Origin: an uncultured Rivibacter sp.
GTDB lineage: Bacteria > Pseudomonadota > Gammaproteobacteria > Burkholderiales > Burkholderiaceae
Assembly: GCA_946480925.1 (NCBI GenBank)
Contig: CAMLLU010000019.1
Location: 1 to 64,000 of the forward strand
Direction of reading: 5' to 3'
Length of the DNA stretch: 64,000 bases
Both the position numbers and the translations under genes were made by a program. Under the pieces are notes generated by a model. That model was not told the DNA's origin. It ran no database searches and saw only the letters and a program-made list of their open reading frames with translations. This document shows positions 27,244 through 35,874 of the stretch, one piece after another. Within the stretch, counting starts at the first letter, position 1. The number at the start of each line of letters is the position of its first letter.

Positions 27244-28629
27244 TCAATGCCCGGCAACGTAGATGAACTTGAACAGGAAGATCCCACCGATGATCCAGAC
27301 CATCGGGTGCGCCTCGCGCCACTTGCCAGTGAAGAGCTTCAGCACGGCATAGGTGATGAAGCCGAAGGCCAGACCGTTGGCGATGGAATACGTGAGCGGC
27401 ATGGCCAGCGCGGTGACGGTGGCCGGAATGACTTCGGTGGTTTCGTCCCAGTTCAGCTCGGTGAGCTCCCTGAGCATCAAACATGCCACGAAGAACAGCG
27501 CCGGGGCCGTGGCATAGGCCGGCACCGCCCCGGCCAGCGGCGAGATGAACAGGCAGGCGAGGAACAGCACTGCCACCGTGACGGCGGTGAGCCCGGTGCG
27601 CCCGCCCGCCTGCACGCCCGAAGCGCTTTCCAGGTAGGCGGTGGTGCTGGAGGTGCCCAGCAGCGAGCCGGCGAAGATGGCACCGCTGTCGGCCAGCAGC
27701 GCCTTGTTCATGCGGCCCATCTTTTCTTCGGACAGGAGCCCTGCGCGCTTGGCCACGGCCATCAGCGTGCCGGTCGCGTCGAACAGCTCGACCAGGAAGA
27801 ACACCAGGATCACGTTGAACACGCCCACCGCCAGCGCGCCCTTGAGGTCGAGCTGCAGGAAGGTGGGCTCGATGGACGGCGGCGCCGAGAAGATGCCGCT
27901 GAACTGGTTGCCGGCGAAGAAGAACGACAGCACCGTGACCAGCAGGATGCCCACCAGCAACGCGCCGCGCACCTTGAGCCGGTCGAGCACCACCACGGCG
28001 AAGAAGCCGATGATGGCCAGCACCACCGAGGGCTGGTGCAGGTCGCCCAGCGTCACGTAGGTGGCTTTCGACGGGCCCACGATGCCGGCGCTCTTGAGCG
28101 CGATGATGGCCAGGAACATGCCGATGCCCACGGTGATGCCGATGCGCAGCGATTGCGGTATGCCGCGGATGATGGTCTTGCGCAGGCCGAACAGCGTGGC
28201 CGCGAGAAACAGGCAGCCCGAGATGAACACCGCCCCCAGCGCCACCTGCCACGTGTAGCCCATGCCCAGCACCACCACGTAGGCGAAGTAGGCGTTCAGG
28301 CCCATGCCGGGCGCCATGGCGATGGGGTAGTTGGCATACAGGCCCATGATGGCCGTGCCCAGCGCCGCGATCAGGCAGGTGGCCACGAACACGGCGCCCT
28401 TGGGCATGCCGGCGTCGCCCAGGATCGACGGGTTGACGAAGATGATGTAGGCCATCGTCAGGAAGGTGGTGAGCCCGGCGATCAGCTCGGTGCGCACGGT
28501 GGTGCCGTGGGCCTGCAGCCGGAAGAAGCGGTCCAGCCATGAAGGGCTGGCATGGACGGCGGGGCGGGCGGGTTCGCCGCTCGCGGCGCCGGGCACCGCG
28601 CCGTCGGCGTGGGGGGTCGTGATCTGCAT
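27244..28629 (-). CDS. AzgA-family adenine/guanine/hypoxanthine permease
   Basis: This 461-residue membrane transporter has about 12-14 hydrophobic spans and the AzgA/NCS2-like signatures TELIAGLTTFLTMAYIIFVNP, YPIAMAPGMGLNAYFAYVVV, GIPQSLRIGITVGIGMFLA, FFLVELFDATGTLMAVAKRAG and GTSSTTAYLESASGVQAGGRTGLTA. It should import purine bases by proton symport. CAGGAG precedes the ATG at 28629; the longer frame runs back through an intergenic repeat and is rejected. It sits between guanine deaminase and the purine ABC transporter. Confidence 0.93.
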   Translation of the reverse strand: MQITTPHADGAVPGAASGEPARPAVHASPSWLDRFFRLQAHGTTVRTELIAGLTTFLTMAYIIFVNPSILGDAGMPKGAVFVATCLIAALGTAIMGLYANYPIAMAPGMGLNAYFAYVVVLGMGYTWQVALGAVFISGCLFLAATLFGLRKTIIRGIPQSLRIGITVGIGMFLAIIALKSAGIVGPSKATYVTLGDLHQPSVVLAIIGFFAVVVLDRLKVRGALLVGILLVTVLSFFFAGNQFSGIFSAPPSIEPTFLQLDLKGALAVGVFNVILVFFLVELFDATGTLMAVAKRAGLLSEEKMGRMNKALLADSGAIFAGSLLGTSSTTAYLESASGVQAGGRTGLTAVTVAVLFLACLFISPLAGAVPAYATAPALFFVACLMLRELTELNWDETTEVIPATVTALAMPLTYSIANGLAFGFITYAVLKLFTGKWREAHPMVWIIGGIFLFKFIYVAGH

Positions 28630-28683
28630 GTTGTCTCCTGGGTGCATGCCGCCCGTTTTCGGGTCTTGTGCATCAGTCGTCGG

Positions 28684-28758
28684 TATCCGTTCGGGCTGAG
28701 GTATCGAAGCCCTTCGACGTTCGGTTGCGGCCTTTCGATACCTCAGGGCGAACGGGTA
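28684..28758. repeat. CCGTTCGGGCTGAGGTATCGAAG inverted repeat, copy 1
   Basis: This ~75-bp element has long inverted arms. The left arm reads CCGTTCGGGCTGAGGTATCG and the right arm is its near-complement, CGATACCTCAGGGCGAACGG, with about 30 bp between them. A second copy is at 35508-35576. It occupies the gap between azgA and guaD. Such palindromes are common intergenic repeats in Burkholderiales. Confidence 0.8.
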
Positions 28759-28771
28759 TGTTGGCTCTCGG

Positions 28772-30085
28772 TCAGGCCCCCTGGGTTCTCTGGTATCCCG
28801 GCACACCGGCCACGTAGGCCGTGTGCAGCAGCCGCTCGTCGCCCAGCGTCATCCAGGCAAAGAGCTTCTCGTGCAGGTCTTGCGCGAGGCCCACGCGGTG
28901 GGTCTGAAGCGGTGTGGCGCTCCAGTCCCACACGCAGACGTCGGCGTGCGTGCCCACGTCGAAGCTGCCGATCTCGTGGCCGAGGTGCAGCGCGTGCGCG
29001 GCACCTCGCGTGGCGCCGTACAGGGCCTTGTAGGCGGTGAGCTTGACGCCGCGCATGGCCTGCACCTTGTAGGCGTCGGCCAGCGTGCGGATCATCGAGA
29101 GGCTGGTGCCGCCGCCCACGTCGGACGCCAGCGTCACGTGGGCGCCCTGCCCTTCGGCGCCGAGCCAGTCGAACAGGCCGCTGCCGAGGAAGAGGTTGGA
29201 GCTGGGGCTGTGCGCGATCTGCGCGCCGGTTTCGCGCAGCAACACGCGGTCGGTGTCGTCGAGCCAGATGCCGTGGGCCAGCACCGCGCGCTCATTGAGC
29301 AGGCCGTGGCGGTAGTACACGTCGAGGTAGCTGCGCGCCTGCGGAAAGAGCTCCGCCACCCAGCGCACCTCGTCGCGGTTTTCGGCGACGTGGGTCTGCA
29401 TGTAGGTGCCGGGGTGCGCAGCCAGCAACGCGGCCGCCATGTCCATCTGCGGGCCGGTGCTGGTGGGCGCGAAGCGCACGGTGAGCGCATAGGCCAGCCG
29501 GCCTCGGCCGTGCCAGCGGCCGATGAGGTCCACGCAGTCGCGCTCGGCGCCCGCCACGTCGTCACGCAGGCCGTCCGGGGCGTGGCGGTCCATCAGCACC
29601 TTGCCGGCCACGAGGCGCATGCCGCGCCGCTCGGCGCTCGCGAACAAGGCCTCGGCCGAGACCTTGTGCACGGTAGGGAACACCACCGCCGCGGTGGTGC
29701 CGTGCGCCAGCAACGCATCGGTGAAGCGCTCCGCGCCCGCTTCGGCCACGGCCGGGTCGGCATAGCGCCGCTCGGCCGGGAAGGTATAGGTGTTCAGCCA
29801 CTCGAGCAGCTCGGTGCCGTAGGAGGCGATCACGTCGAGTTGCGGGCTGTGCACGTGGGTGTCGATGAAGCCCGGCAGCACGAGCTTGCTGCGGTGGTCC
29901 ACGCGGGCCCAGGTGGTGTCCGGGACCTCGGCCTGCACCCCGGCCACGCGGCCGTTGTCGATGAGCAGCCAATGGTCGGGGCGGAAGCGCACGCCCGGCG
30001 CATGGGCCGGCGCGGCAAAGCCGGGGTCGGCGTCGAAGTCGAGCAGGTCGCCGCGCAGGGCGATGCGGGTGGGAGTGGCGTTCAT
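28772..30085 (-). CDS. guaD: Guanine deaminase
   Basis: This 437-residue amidohydrolase should deaminate guanine to xanthine. It shows the metal motif PGFIDTHVHSPQ, then FPTVHKVSAEALF, KVLMDRHAPD, RFAPTSTGPQ, THVAENRDEV, LAHGIWL, HSPSSNLFLGSGLF and SDVGGGTSLSM, all characteristic of GuaD. The usual asparagine of MDRNAP is histidine here, a mild oddity. It starts at 30085, 19 bp after the LysR stop, and is likely cotranscribed with azgA. Confidence 0.92.
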   Translation of the reverse strand: MNATPTRIALRGDLLDFDADPGFAAPAHAPGVRFRPDHWLLIDNGRVAGVQAEVPDTTWARVDHRSKLVLPGFIDTHVHSPQLDVIASYGTELLEWLNTYTFPAERRYADPAVAEAGAERFTDALLAHGTTAAVVFPTVHKVSAEALFASAERRGMRLVAGKVLMDRHAPDGLRDDVAGAERDCVDLIGRWHGRGRLAYALTVRFAPTSTGPQMDMAAALLAAHPGTYMQTHVAENRDEVRWVAELFPQARSYLDVYYRHGLLNERAVLAHGIWLDDTDRVLLRETGAQIAHSPSSNLFLGSGLFDWLGAEGQGAHVTLASDVGGGTSLSMIRTLADAYKVQAMRGVKLTAYKALYGATRGAAHALHLGHEIGSFDVGTHADVCVWDWSATPLQTHRVGLAQDLHEKLFAWMTLGDERLLHTAYVAGVPGYQRTQGA

Positions 30086-30104
30086 CGTTGCAAGGGGAAG
30101 TTCT

Positions 30105-31052
30105 TCAATGCATGGGCAAGGCGTGCGCCACGTCGCGCACCTGCTCTCGCAGCCAGCGGCCGGCCGCCGAGTGGTGGCTCAGGTCGTGCCACAGCTGGTA
30201 ATAGGTGAGTGAAGGAAAGCTCACCGGGCAGCGCACGATGCGCAACGGGAAGTTGTTGACGTAACGCGAGCAGAACAGCCGCCCGGTGGTAAGCACGAGC
30301 CGCGAGCGCGACAGCATGAGCGGCGTGAGGCCGAAATGCGGGTTGCGCACGACGATCTGCCGCGAAAGGCCCAGGCTGTCGAGGTGCTCGTCGATCACGC
30401 CGCGCGCGCCGGGGTGCAACGGCGTAGGTGCGATGTGTTCGCTGGCGAGGTAGCGCTCGGTGGTCCACCAACGCGGGTTGCGCACCGCCGGGTGGTCTTC
30501 GGCCACGAGGCAGACGATCTCGTCGGCGAGCAGGCGGCCGAGGTGCAGTTCGCCCGGGGGTTCGAGCCAGTTGCCGATCACGAGGTCGACCTCGCCGCGC
30601 GAGAGGCTCTTGCGGTAGTCGAACTCGCCGGAGAGCGGCAGGATTTCCAGCTTCACGTTGGGCGCCGCTTCCTTGAGCTTGACCACCAGCTCGGGCAGGA
30701 ACAGCGGGTCGAGGTAGTCGCTGGCGGCAATGCGGAAGGTGAGGCTCGACTGTGCTGCGTCGAACTCGAGCGCCTTGGCCCTTGCGCCGAACATCAACTG
30801 CGCATTGCGCAGCATCTCGCCGGCGGGCTCCAGCAGCTCCTGCGCCACGTCGGTAGGGGCCATGCCATGGCCCGAACGCACCAGCAGCGGATCGCCGATG
30901 AGCGTGCGCAGACGCTTCAGCTGGGCGCTCACGGCCGGCTGGGTGGTCTGCAGCCGCAAGGCCGCGCGGGAGACGCTGCGTTCGGTGATCACGGTGTGGA
31001 AGACCCTGACGAGGTACAGCTCAATCTTGTCGAAAACGGCCCGTTCCGCCAT
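30105..31052 (-). CDS. LysR-family regulator of purine catabolism (inferred)
   Basis: This 315-residue regulator has the LysR winged helix at residues ~10-65 (FHTVITERSVSRAALRLQTTQPAVSAQLKRL) and a periplasmic-binding-fold effector domain beyond it. It is transcribed divergently from xdhA across a 100-bp gap that holds a perfect ATATGC-N6-GCATAT palindrome. A role as activator or repressor of both the xdh genes and the guaD side is inferred. ATG 31052 is used because AAGGCAG lies upstream and the helix-turn-helix is correctly placed. Confidence 0.85.
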   Translation of the reverse strand: MAERAVFDKIELYLVRVFHTVITERSVSRAALRLQTTQPAVSAQLKRLRTLIGDPLLVRSGHGMAPTDVAQELLEPAGEMLRNAQLMFGARAKALEFDAAQSSLTFRIAASDYLDPLFLPELVVKLKEAAPNVKLEILPLSGEFDYRKSLSRGEVDLVIGNWLEPPGELHLGRLLADEIVCLVAEDHPAVRNPRWWTTERYLASEHIAPTPLHPGARGVIDEHLDSLGLSRQIVVRNPHFGLTPLMLSRSRLVLTTGRLFCSRYVNNFPLRIVRCPVSFPSLTYYQLWHDLSHHSAAGRWLREQVRDVAHALPMH

Positions 31053-31071
31053 ATGTCTGCCTTGATACGCA

Positions 31072-31089
31072 ATATGCGCTCGAGCATAT
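31072..31089. promoter_or_regulatory. Candidate LysR operator between the regulator gene and xdhA
   Basis: ATATGC (31072-31077) and GCATAT (31084-31089) form a perfect inverted repeat with a six-base centre GCTCGA. It lies in the 100-bp divergent intergenic region, 19 bp upstream of the regulator start and 63 bp upstream of xdhA. The position and dyad symmetry fit a LysR recognition site, although the T-N11-A form is not exact. Confidence 0.5.
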
Positions 31090-31152
31090 ACAGATCGGCG
31101 TTGAACGGAGTACCTTTCGGGTATCTCCCGACCCGATGGCTCCCCCTCACGA

Positions 31153-32736
31153 ATGGACACGAACACCCGGCCGATCCGCTTCTATCACCACGACCGCGGC
31201 GAGGTCGTCAGCGTCGATGGCATGGCTCCCACACGCACGGTGCTGAACTGGCTGCGCGAAGACGCGCGCTGCACCGGCACCAAGGAAGGCTGCAACGAAG
31301 GCGACTGCGGCGCCTGCACCGTGATCGTGGCCGAGCTGGCCGACAGCGCCCGCGCGGTCGGCACTGCCTCGGCCAACGCCACCATCGTGGGTGAGCTGTC
31401 GCTGCGCACGGTGAACGCCTGCATCCAGTTCCTGCCCACGCTCGACGGCAAGGCCTTGCTGACTGTCGAGGACCTGCAGCGCATCGGCGGCGGCTCGCTG
31501 CACCCGGCACAGCAGGCGCTGGTCGAATGCCACGGCTCGCAATGCGGCTTCTGCACGCCGGGCTTCGCGATGTCGCTCACGGCCGCCTATGAACGCCATT
31601 GCGAAGCGGGCACACGCCCCACGCGCCAGCAGATCGCCGACGACCTCTCGGGCAACCTGTGCCGCTGCACCGGCTACCGGCCCATCATCGACGCAGGCCA
31701 GCGCATGTTCGACCTGCCGGTGGCGCGGCTGCACACGCGGCCCATCGTGAAGGCGCTGCGCGAGCTGCAAGGCGATGGCCTCGCCTACGAAGGCCCGAAT
31801 GCCGATGGCGGCTCACGGCGCAACCGCTACTGGGCACCCAGGGCGCTGGCCGATTTCGCGACGCTGCGCGAGCAGAACCCCCAGGCACGGCTGCTCGCCG
31901 GATCCACCGACATCGGCCTGTGGGTCAACAAGATGTTCCGCGACGTGGGCGACCTGCTCTACATCGGCGACGTGGGCGAGCTCAAGCGCATCGAGAAGCA
32001 GGACGGCACGCTGCGCATCGGCGCTGCCGCGCCGCTGGAAGACGCCTGGGCCGCTCTGGTGGCCGAGGTGCCCGCGCTGGCCGACATGTGGCTGCGCTTC
32101 GCCTCGCTGCCGGTGCGCAACGCCGGCACCATGGGCGGCAACGTCGCCAACGGCTCGCCCATCGGCGACAGCGCACCGGTGCTGATGGCGCTGGGGGCCA
32201 GCATCGTGCTGCGCCGCGGTGCCATGCAGCGCACGCTGCCGCTCGAAGCGTTCTATCTCGACTACATGAAGAACGCACTCGAAGCCGGCGAGTTCGTCGA
32301 GGCGCTCGAAGTGCCGCTGCCGACTGCCGGTACCGAGGTGCGTGCCTACAAGCTCTCGAAACGCTTCGACTGCGACATCTCGGCCGTGGCCTGCGGTCTC
32401 GCCGTCACGCGCGATGCGAACGACGTGGTGACGGCCGCGCGCTTCGCCTTCGGCGGCATGGCGGCCATCGTGAAACGCGCAGCCGCCGCAGAGGCCGCGG
32501 TGCTCGGCCGTCCCTGGAACGAAACCAGCGTGCAAGCCGCGATGGCCGTGCTCACCACCGACTACCAGCCGCTCACCGACATGCGCGCCAGTGCGGGCTA
32601 CCGCCTGCGCAGCGCACAGAACCTGCTGCAGCGCTTCTGGCTCGAGACCCGCCGCGACGCACCGCTGGGCACTGAACAGACCAGCGTGTGGAGCGTGATG
32701 CCGCATGCCGTGCTTGCTGCCGTGGCGGGAACCTGA
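31153..32736 (+). CDS. xdhA: Xanthine dehydrogenase small subunit (2Fe-2S and FAD)
   Basis: This 527-residue subunit carries a plant-type 2Fe-2S cluster (Cys47, Cys52, Cys55, Cys90) and a second helical 2Fe-2S domain (CGFC at 131-134 and CRC at 170-172). An FAD domain from ~200 on includes LLAGSTDIGLWV and RNAGTMGGNVANGSPIGDSAP. It passes electrons from the molybdenum centre to NAD+. The stop is 5 bp before xdhB. The gene starts the plus-strand xdh operon opposite the LysR gene. Confidence 0.95.
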   Translation: MDTNTRPIRFYHHDRGEVVSVDGMAPTRTVLNWLREDARCTGTKEGCNEGDCGACTVIVAELADSARAVGTASANATIVGELSLRTVNACIQFLPTLDGKALLTVEDLQRIGGGSLHPAQQALVECHGSQCGFCTPGFAMSLTAAYERHCEAGTRPTRQQIADDLSGNLCRCTGYRPIIDAGQRMFDLPVARLHTRPIVKALRELQGDGLAYEGPNADGGSRRNRYWAPRALADFATLREQNPQARLLAGSTDIGLWVNKMFRDVGDLLYIGDVGELKRIEKQDGTLRIGAAAPLEDAWAALVAEVPALADMWLRFASLPVRNAGTMGGNVANGSPIGDSAPVLMALGASIVLRRGAMQRTLPLEAFYLDYMKNALEAGEFVEALEVPLPTAGTEVRAYKLSKRFDCDISAVACGLAVTRDANDVVTAARFAFGGMAAIVKRAAAAEAAVLGRPWNETSVQAAMAVLTTDYQPLTDMRASAGYRLRSAQNLLQRFWLETRRDAPLGTEQTSVWSVMPHAVLAAVAGT

Positions 32737-32741
32737 ACACC

Positions 32742-35153
32742 ATGAACAAGCAAGTCGAAGCTTTTCTGCTGCAACCCGACCAGGCCTGGGCCGACTACCT
32801 GCGCAACACGCGCGCTCGCATCGATGCCGAAGGCGAAGCGCAACGCCAACAGCAAGGCCAGCGCGTAGGCATCAGTCGCCCGCATGAATCCGCCCACCTG
32901 CACGTGGCCGGCAGCGCGGCCTACATCGATGATTTGCCCGAGCTGGCCGGCACGTTGCACGCCGCGCTCGGCCTCTCGCCTGTAGCCCACGGCAAGCTGA
33001 AGGCGGTGGACGTGGAGAAGATCCGCGCGCTGCCCGGCGTGGTGGCGGTGCTCACGGCCGCCGACATTCCCGGCGTCAACGACTGCGGGCCCATCGTCCA
33101 CGACGACCCCATCCTCGCCGAGGGCGAAGTGCACTACCTCGGCCAGCCGGTGTTCGCCGTCATCGCCACCGACCGCGACCTCGCGCGCCGCGCTGCCGCA
33201 TCGGCGAAGCAGGTGATCAGCGTGGAGCCGCTGCCGGCCCTCCTGACGCCGCTGGCCGCGCATGAGGCGAAAAGCTACGTGCTGCCGCCCATGCACATGC
33301 AACGCGGCGACGCGAAGGCCGCCATTGCCGCGGCGCCGCACAAGCTCGAGGGCACGCTGAGCGTGGGCGGGCAGGAACAGTTCTATCTCGAAGGCCAGAT
33401 CTCCTACGCCATCCCTACTGAAAACGATGGCCTGCGCGTGCACTGCTCGACGCAGCACCCGAGCGAGATGCAGCACGCCGTGGCCCACGCGCTGGGCCTG
33501 CATGCGCACCACGTGCAGGTGGAGTGCCGGCGCATGGGCGGTGGCTTCGGCGGCAAGGAATCGCAGTCGGCGCTGTTCGCCTGCGTCGCGGCCGTGGCCG
33601 CGAAGAAACTCAAGCGCCCGGTGAAGCTGCGCGTGGACCGAGACGACGACTTCCTGGTCACCGGCCGACGCCACGGCTTCGAGTACGCCTACGAAGTGGG
33701 CTACGACGACGAGGGCCGCGTGCTCGGCGCCGAGATCGACATGGTGTCGAACGCAGGCTTCTCGGCCGACCTGTCGGGCCCGGTGATGACGCGCGCGCTG
33801 TGCCACTTCGACAGCGCCTACTGGCTGCCCGACGTGGCCATCCATGGCTACAGCGCCCGCACCAACACGCAGAGCAACACCGCCTTCCGCGGCTTCGGCG
33901 GCCCGCAGGGGGCCATCGCGGCAGAGGTGATCCTCGACTCCATTGCCCGCGCGCTGGGCAAGGACGCACTCGACGTGCGCCGCGCCAACTTCTACGGCGT
34001 GGAGGAACGCAACGTCACGCCGTATGGGCAGAAGGTGGAAGACAACGTCATCCGCGAACTGGTGGACCAGTTGGCCACGCGCAGCGACTATGAAGCGCGC
34101 CGTGCGCAGATCACCGCGTTCAACGCCACGAGCCCGGTGCTGAAGAAAGGCCTGGCGCTCACGCCGGTGAAGTTCGGCATCTCGTTCAACGTGTCGCACT
34201 TCAACCAGGCCGGTGCGCTGGTGCACGTCTACAGCGACGGCTCCATCCTCGTGAACCACGGCGGCACCGAGATGGGCCAGGGCCTGAACACCAAAGTGGC
34301 GCAGGTGGTGGCCCACGAGCTGGGCGTGAGCTTCGATGCCGTGCGCGTGACCGCCACCGACACCACCAAGGTGGCCAACACGTCGGCCACCGCGGCCTCC
34401 ACTGGCAGCGACCTCAACGGCAAGGCCGCGCAGGACGCAGCACGGCAGATCCGCGAGCGGCTGGCAGCGTTTGCAGCGCAGAAGTTCGGTGGCGATGCGA
34501 AGGACGTGCTGTTTGCCAACGACGTGGTGAGCGTGAACGGCAACGCGATCGCATTTGCGCAGTTCGCGCGGCTGGCTTACGAGGCGCGTGTACAGCTGTG
34601 GTCCGACGGGTTCTATGCCACGCCGGGGCTGCACTGGGACCGCGAGAAGCTGCAGGGGCGGCCGTTCTACTACTTCGCGTATGGCGCGGCGGTGAGCGAG
34701 GTGGTGGTGGACACGCTGACGGGCGAGTGGAAGCTGCTGCGCGCGGACGTGCTGCACGACGTGGGGCGCTCGCTGAACCCGGCGGTGGACATCGGGCAGG
34801 TGGAGGGGGCGTTCATCCAGGGGATGGGGTGGCTCACGATGGAGGAGCTGGTGTGGCACCCGGTGAGCGGGCTGCTGATGACGCATGCGCCCAGCACCTA
34901 CAAGATTCCTACTGCCAATGACTGCCCGCCTGTGTTCAACGTGCAGTTGTTCGAGAACGCGAATGTGGAGGACAGCATTCATCGGTCCAAGGCAGTGGGG
35001 GAGCCGCCTTTGTTGTTGCCGTTTTCGGTGTTTTTGGCGATTCGGGATGCGGTGTCGAGTGTGGGGGGGCATCGGGTGGATCCGCCGTTGCGGGCGCCGG
35101 CGACCTGCGAGGCGATCTTGGATGCGGTGGAGGCTGTGCGAGTGGCTGGGTGA
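32742..35153 (+). CDS. xdhB: Xanthine dehydrogenase molybdopterin-binding subunit
   Basis: This 803-residue subunit holds the molybdenum cofactor and oxidises hypoxanthine and xanthine to urate. Visible motifs are AAYIDDLPELAGTLHAALGLS, GGGFGGKESQSALFA, RTNTQSNTAFRGFGGPQG, HGGTEMGQGLNTKVAQ and, near the C-terminus, KAVGEPPLLLPFSVFLAIRDAV with the active-site glutamate. ATG 32742 is used; the in-frame codon at 32688 lies inside xdhA. A strong hairpin follows 62 bp downstream, separating it from xdhC. Confidence 0.95.
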   Translation: MNKQVEAFLLQPDQAWADYLRNTRARIDAEGEAQRQQQGQRVGISRPHESAHLHVAGSAAYIDDLPELAGTLHAALGLSPVAHGKLKAVDVEKIRALPGVVAVLTAADIPGVNDCGPIVHDDPILAEGEVHYLGQPVFAVIATDRDLARRAAASAKQVISVEPLPALLTPLAAHEAKSYVLPPMHMQRGDAKAAIAAAPHKLEGTLSVGGQEQFYLEGQISYAIPTENDGLRVHCSTQHPSEMQHAVAHALGLHAHHVQVECRRMGGGFGGKESQSALFACVAAVAAKKLKRPVKLRVDRDDDFLVTGRRHGFEYAYEVGYDDEGRVLGAEIDMVSNAGFSADLSGPVMTRALCHFDSAYWLPDVAIHGYSARTNTQSNTAFRGFGGPQGAIAAEVILDSIARALGKDALDVRRANFYGVEERNVTPYGQKVEDNVIRELVDQLATRSDYEARRAQITAFNATSPVLKKGLALTPVKFGISFNVSHFNQAGALVHVYSDGSILVNHGGTEMGQGLNTKVAQVVAHELGVSFDAVRVTATDTTKVANTSATAASTGSDLNGKAAQDAARQIRERLAAFAAQKFGGDAKDVLFANDVVSVNGNAIAFAQFARLAYEARVQLWSDGFYATPGLHWDREKLQGRPFYYFAYGAAVSEVVVDTLTGEWKLLRADVLHDVGRSLNPAVDIGQVEGAFIQGMGWLTMEELVWHPVSGLLMTHAPSTYKIPTANDCPPVFNVQLFENANVEDSIHRSKAVGEPPLLLPFSVFLAIRDAVSSVGGHRVDPPLRAPATCEAILDAVEAVRVAG

Positions 35154-35214
35154 GCGTTGTGGCTCGGTTGTTTGAACGCGAGAGAGCCCGCCGGGATGTG
35201 CGCCCGGCAGCGCA

Positions 35215-35248
35215 GTGCCTTTCTTTTGCGTGCCCAAAAGAAAGGCAC
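35215..35248. terminator. Perfect 14-bp hairpin downstream of xdhB
   Basis: GTGCCTTTCTTTTG and CAAAAGAAAGGCAC pair fully around a six-base loop CGTGCC. It lies 62 bp past the xdhB stop. There is no long T-tract, but the stem itself is U/A-rich, so it could terminate or protect transcripts from either side. The same TTTCTT / AAGAAA hairpin idea recurs in the ~215-bp repeat. Confidence 0.55.
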
Positions 35249-35507
35249 CAAAGAAAAGGGCACCCCGACTGTGCACGGTCGGCCCTGAACGGGCCGACTA
35301 CCCTGCGCAGCGTGCGGCCCGAGGGCGAGCAAAGAACTCGCCCTCAGCCTTTGGCTTCGGAGCTCAGACAGCTTTGCTCGACCCGCTACGCGGGCAACCC
35401 TCGGGCCGCAACGCCGCGCAGGCGGCACAGACGGGGCCCCGGTTTACGAGATGACGGACAAGCCGGCCTAGGGGCCGGCCACACCGAGGCGGCGAGCCAC
35501 AGATCTC

Positions 35508-35576
35508 CGTTCGGGCTGAGGTATCGAAGCCCTGCGAGAGACCGGTGCGGCCCTTCGATACCTCAGGGCGAACGGG
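35508..35576. repeat. CCGTTCGGGCTGAGGTATCGAAG inverted repeat, copy 2
   Basis: This 69-bp element matches 28684-28758 in both arms and differs mainly in the central loop. The left arm starts CCGTTCGGGCTGAGG and the right arm ends CCTCAGGGCGAACGG. It lies in the xdhB-xdhC gap. Confidence 0.8.
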
Positions 35577-35611
35577 GTGGGGCGGTTCGCAACGAACCAA
35601 GGACAAAGGCC

Positions 35612-35825
35612 AGGAGCCTGACGCGCCGGCCTGGGAGGCCGGCACCGGCGGTGGGTCAGAGAAGCCAGCGCAACGACGGTACCTTGGGCGAGAAGGCCAA
35701 GGCGTATCGCAATGAATGTCGGGCGGGGCCTCAACAGAAGCAGGGCTCGAATGCGTTCAGGCCCTCTTCTTTGGTGACTTTCTTCTGGGCCCGCAGAAGA
35801 AAGTTACCCGCCTGCCGGGGCGGGA
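35612..35825. repeat. Dispersed ~215-bp intergenic repeat, copy 2
   Basis: This copy matches 135-350, including the GCCGGCCTGGGAGGCCGGC hairpin, AACGACGGTACCTTGGGC, GAATGTCGGGCGGGG and the ACTTTCTTCTG / CAGAAGAAAGT hairpin. It runs up to just before the xdhC leader. The two copies have the same internal order and orientation. Confidence 0.75.
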
Positions 35826-35874
35826 CCCGGCGCGGTCTCGCAGACACAAGGCAAGCCCAGCGAGGAGCAATCAA

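Larger units (their letters stand above)
35154..35874. other. Repeat-rich intergenic gap inside the xdh cluster
   Basis: About 720 bp between xdhB and xdhC contain no supported gene. In order there is a perfect hairpin (35215-35248), a GC-rich stretch, a copy of the CCGTTCGGGCTGAGG inverted repeat (35508-35576) and a copy of the ~215-bp repeat (35612-35825). Together these look like an accumulation of mobile or selfish palindromes at one site. Confidence 0.7.

Noticed and set aside
28630..28806. N-terminal extension of the AzgA permease frame
   Set aside because: The extension would translate the palindromic repeat; a CAGGAG site marks ATG 28629 as the true start.
32598..35276. Long antisense open frame (892 codons) opposite xdhB
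   Set aside because: It is the mirror of a strongly conserved molybdopterin subunit in a GC-rich genome, and its composition (His, Arg and Val rich) is typical of shadow frames.
35716..35874. N-terminal extension of XdhC
   Set aside because: It is encoded by the ~215-bp repeat; GTG 35875 with GAGGAG gives the normal XdhC start.
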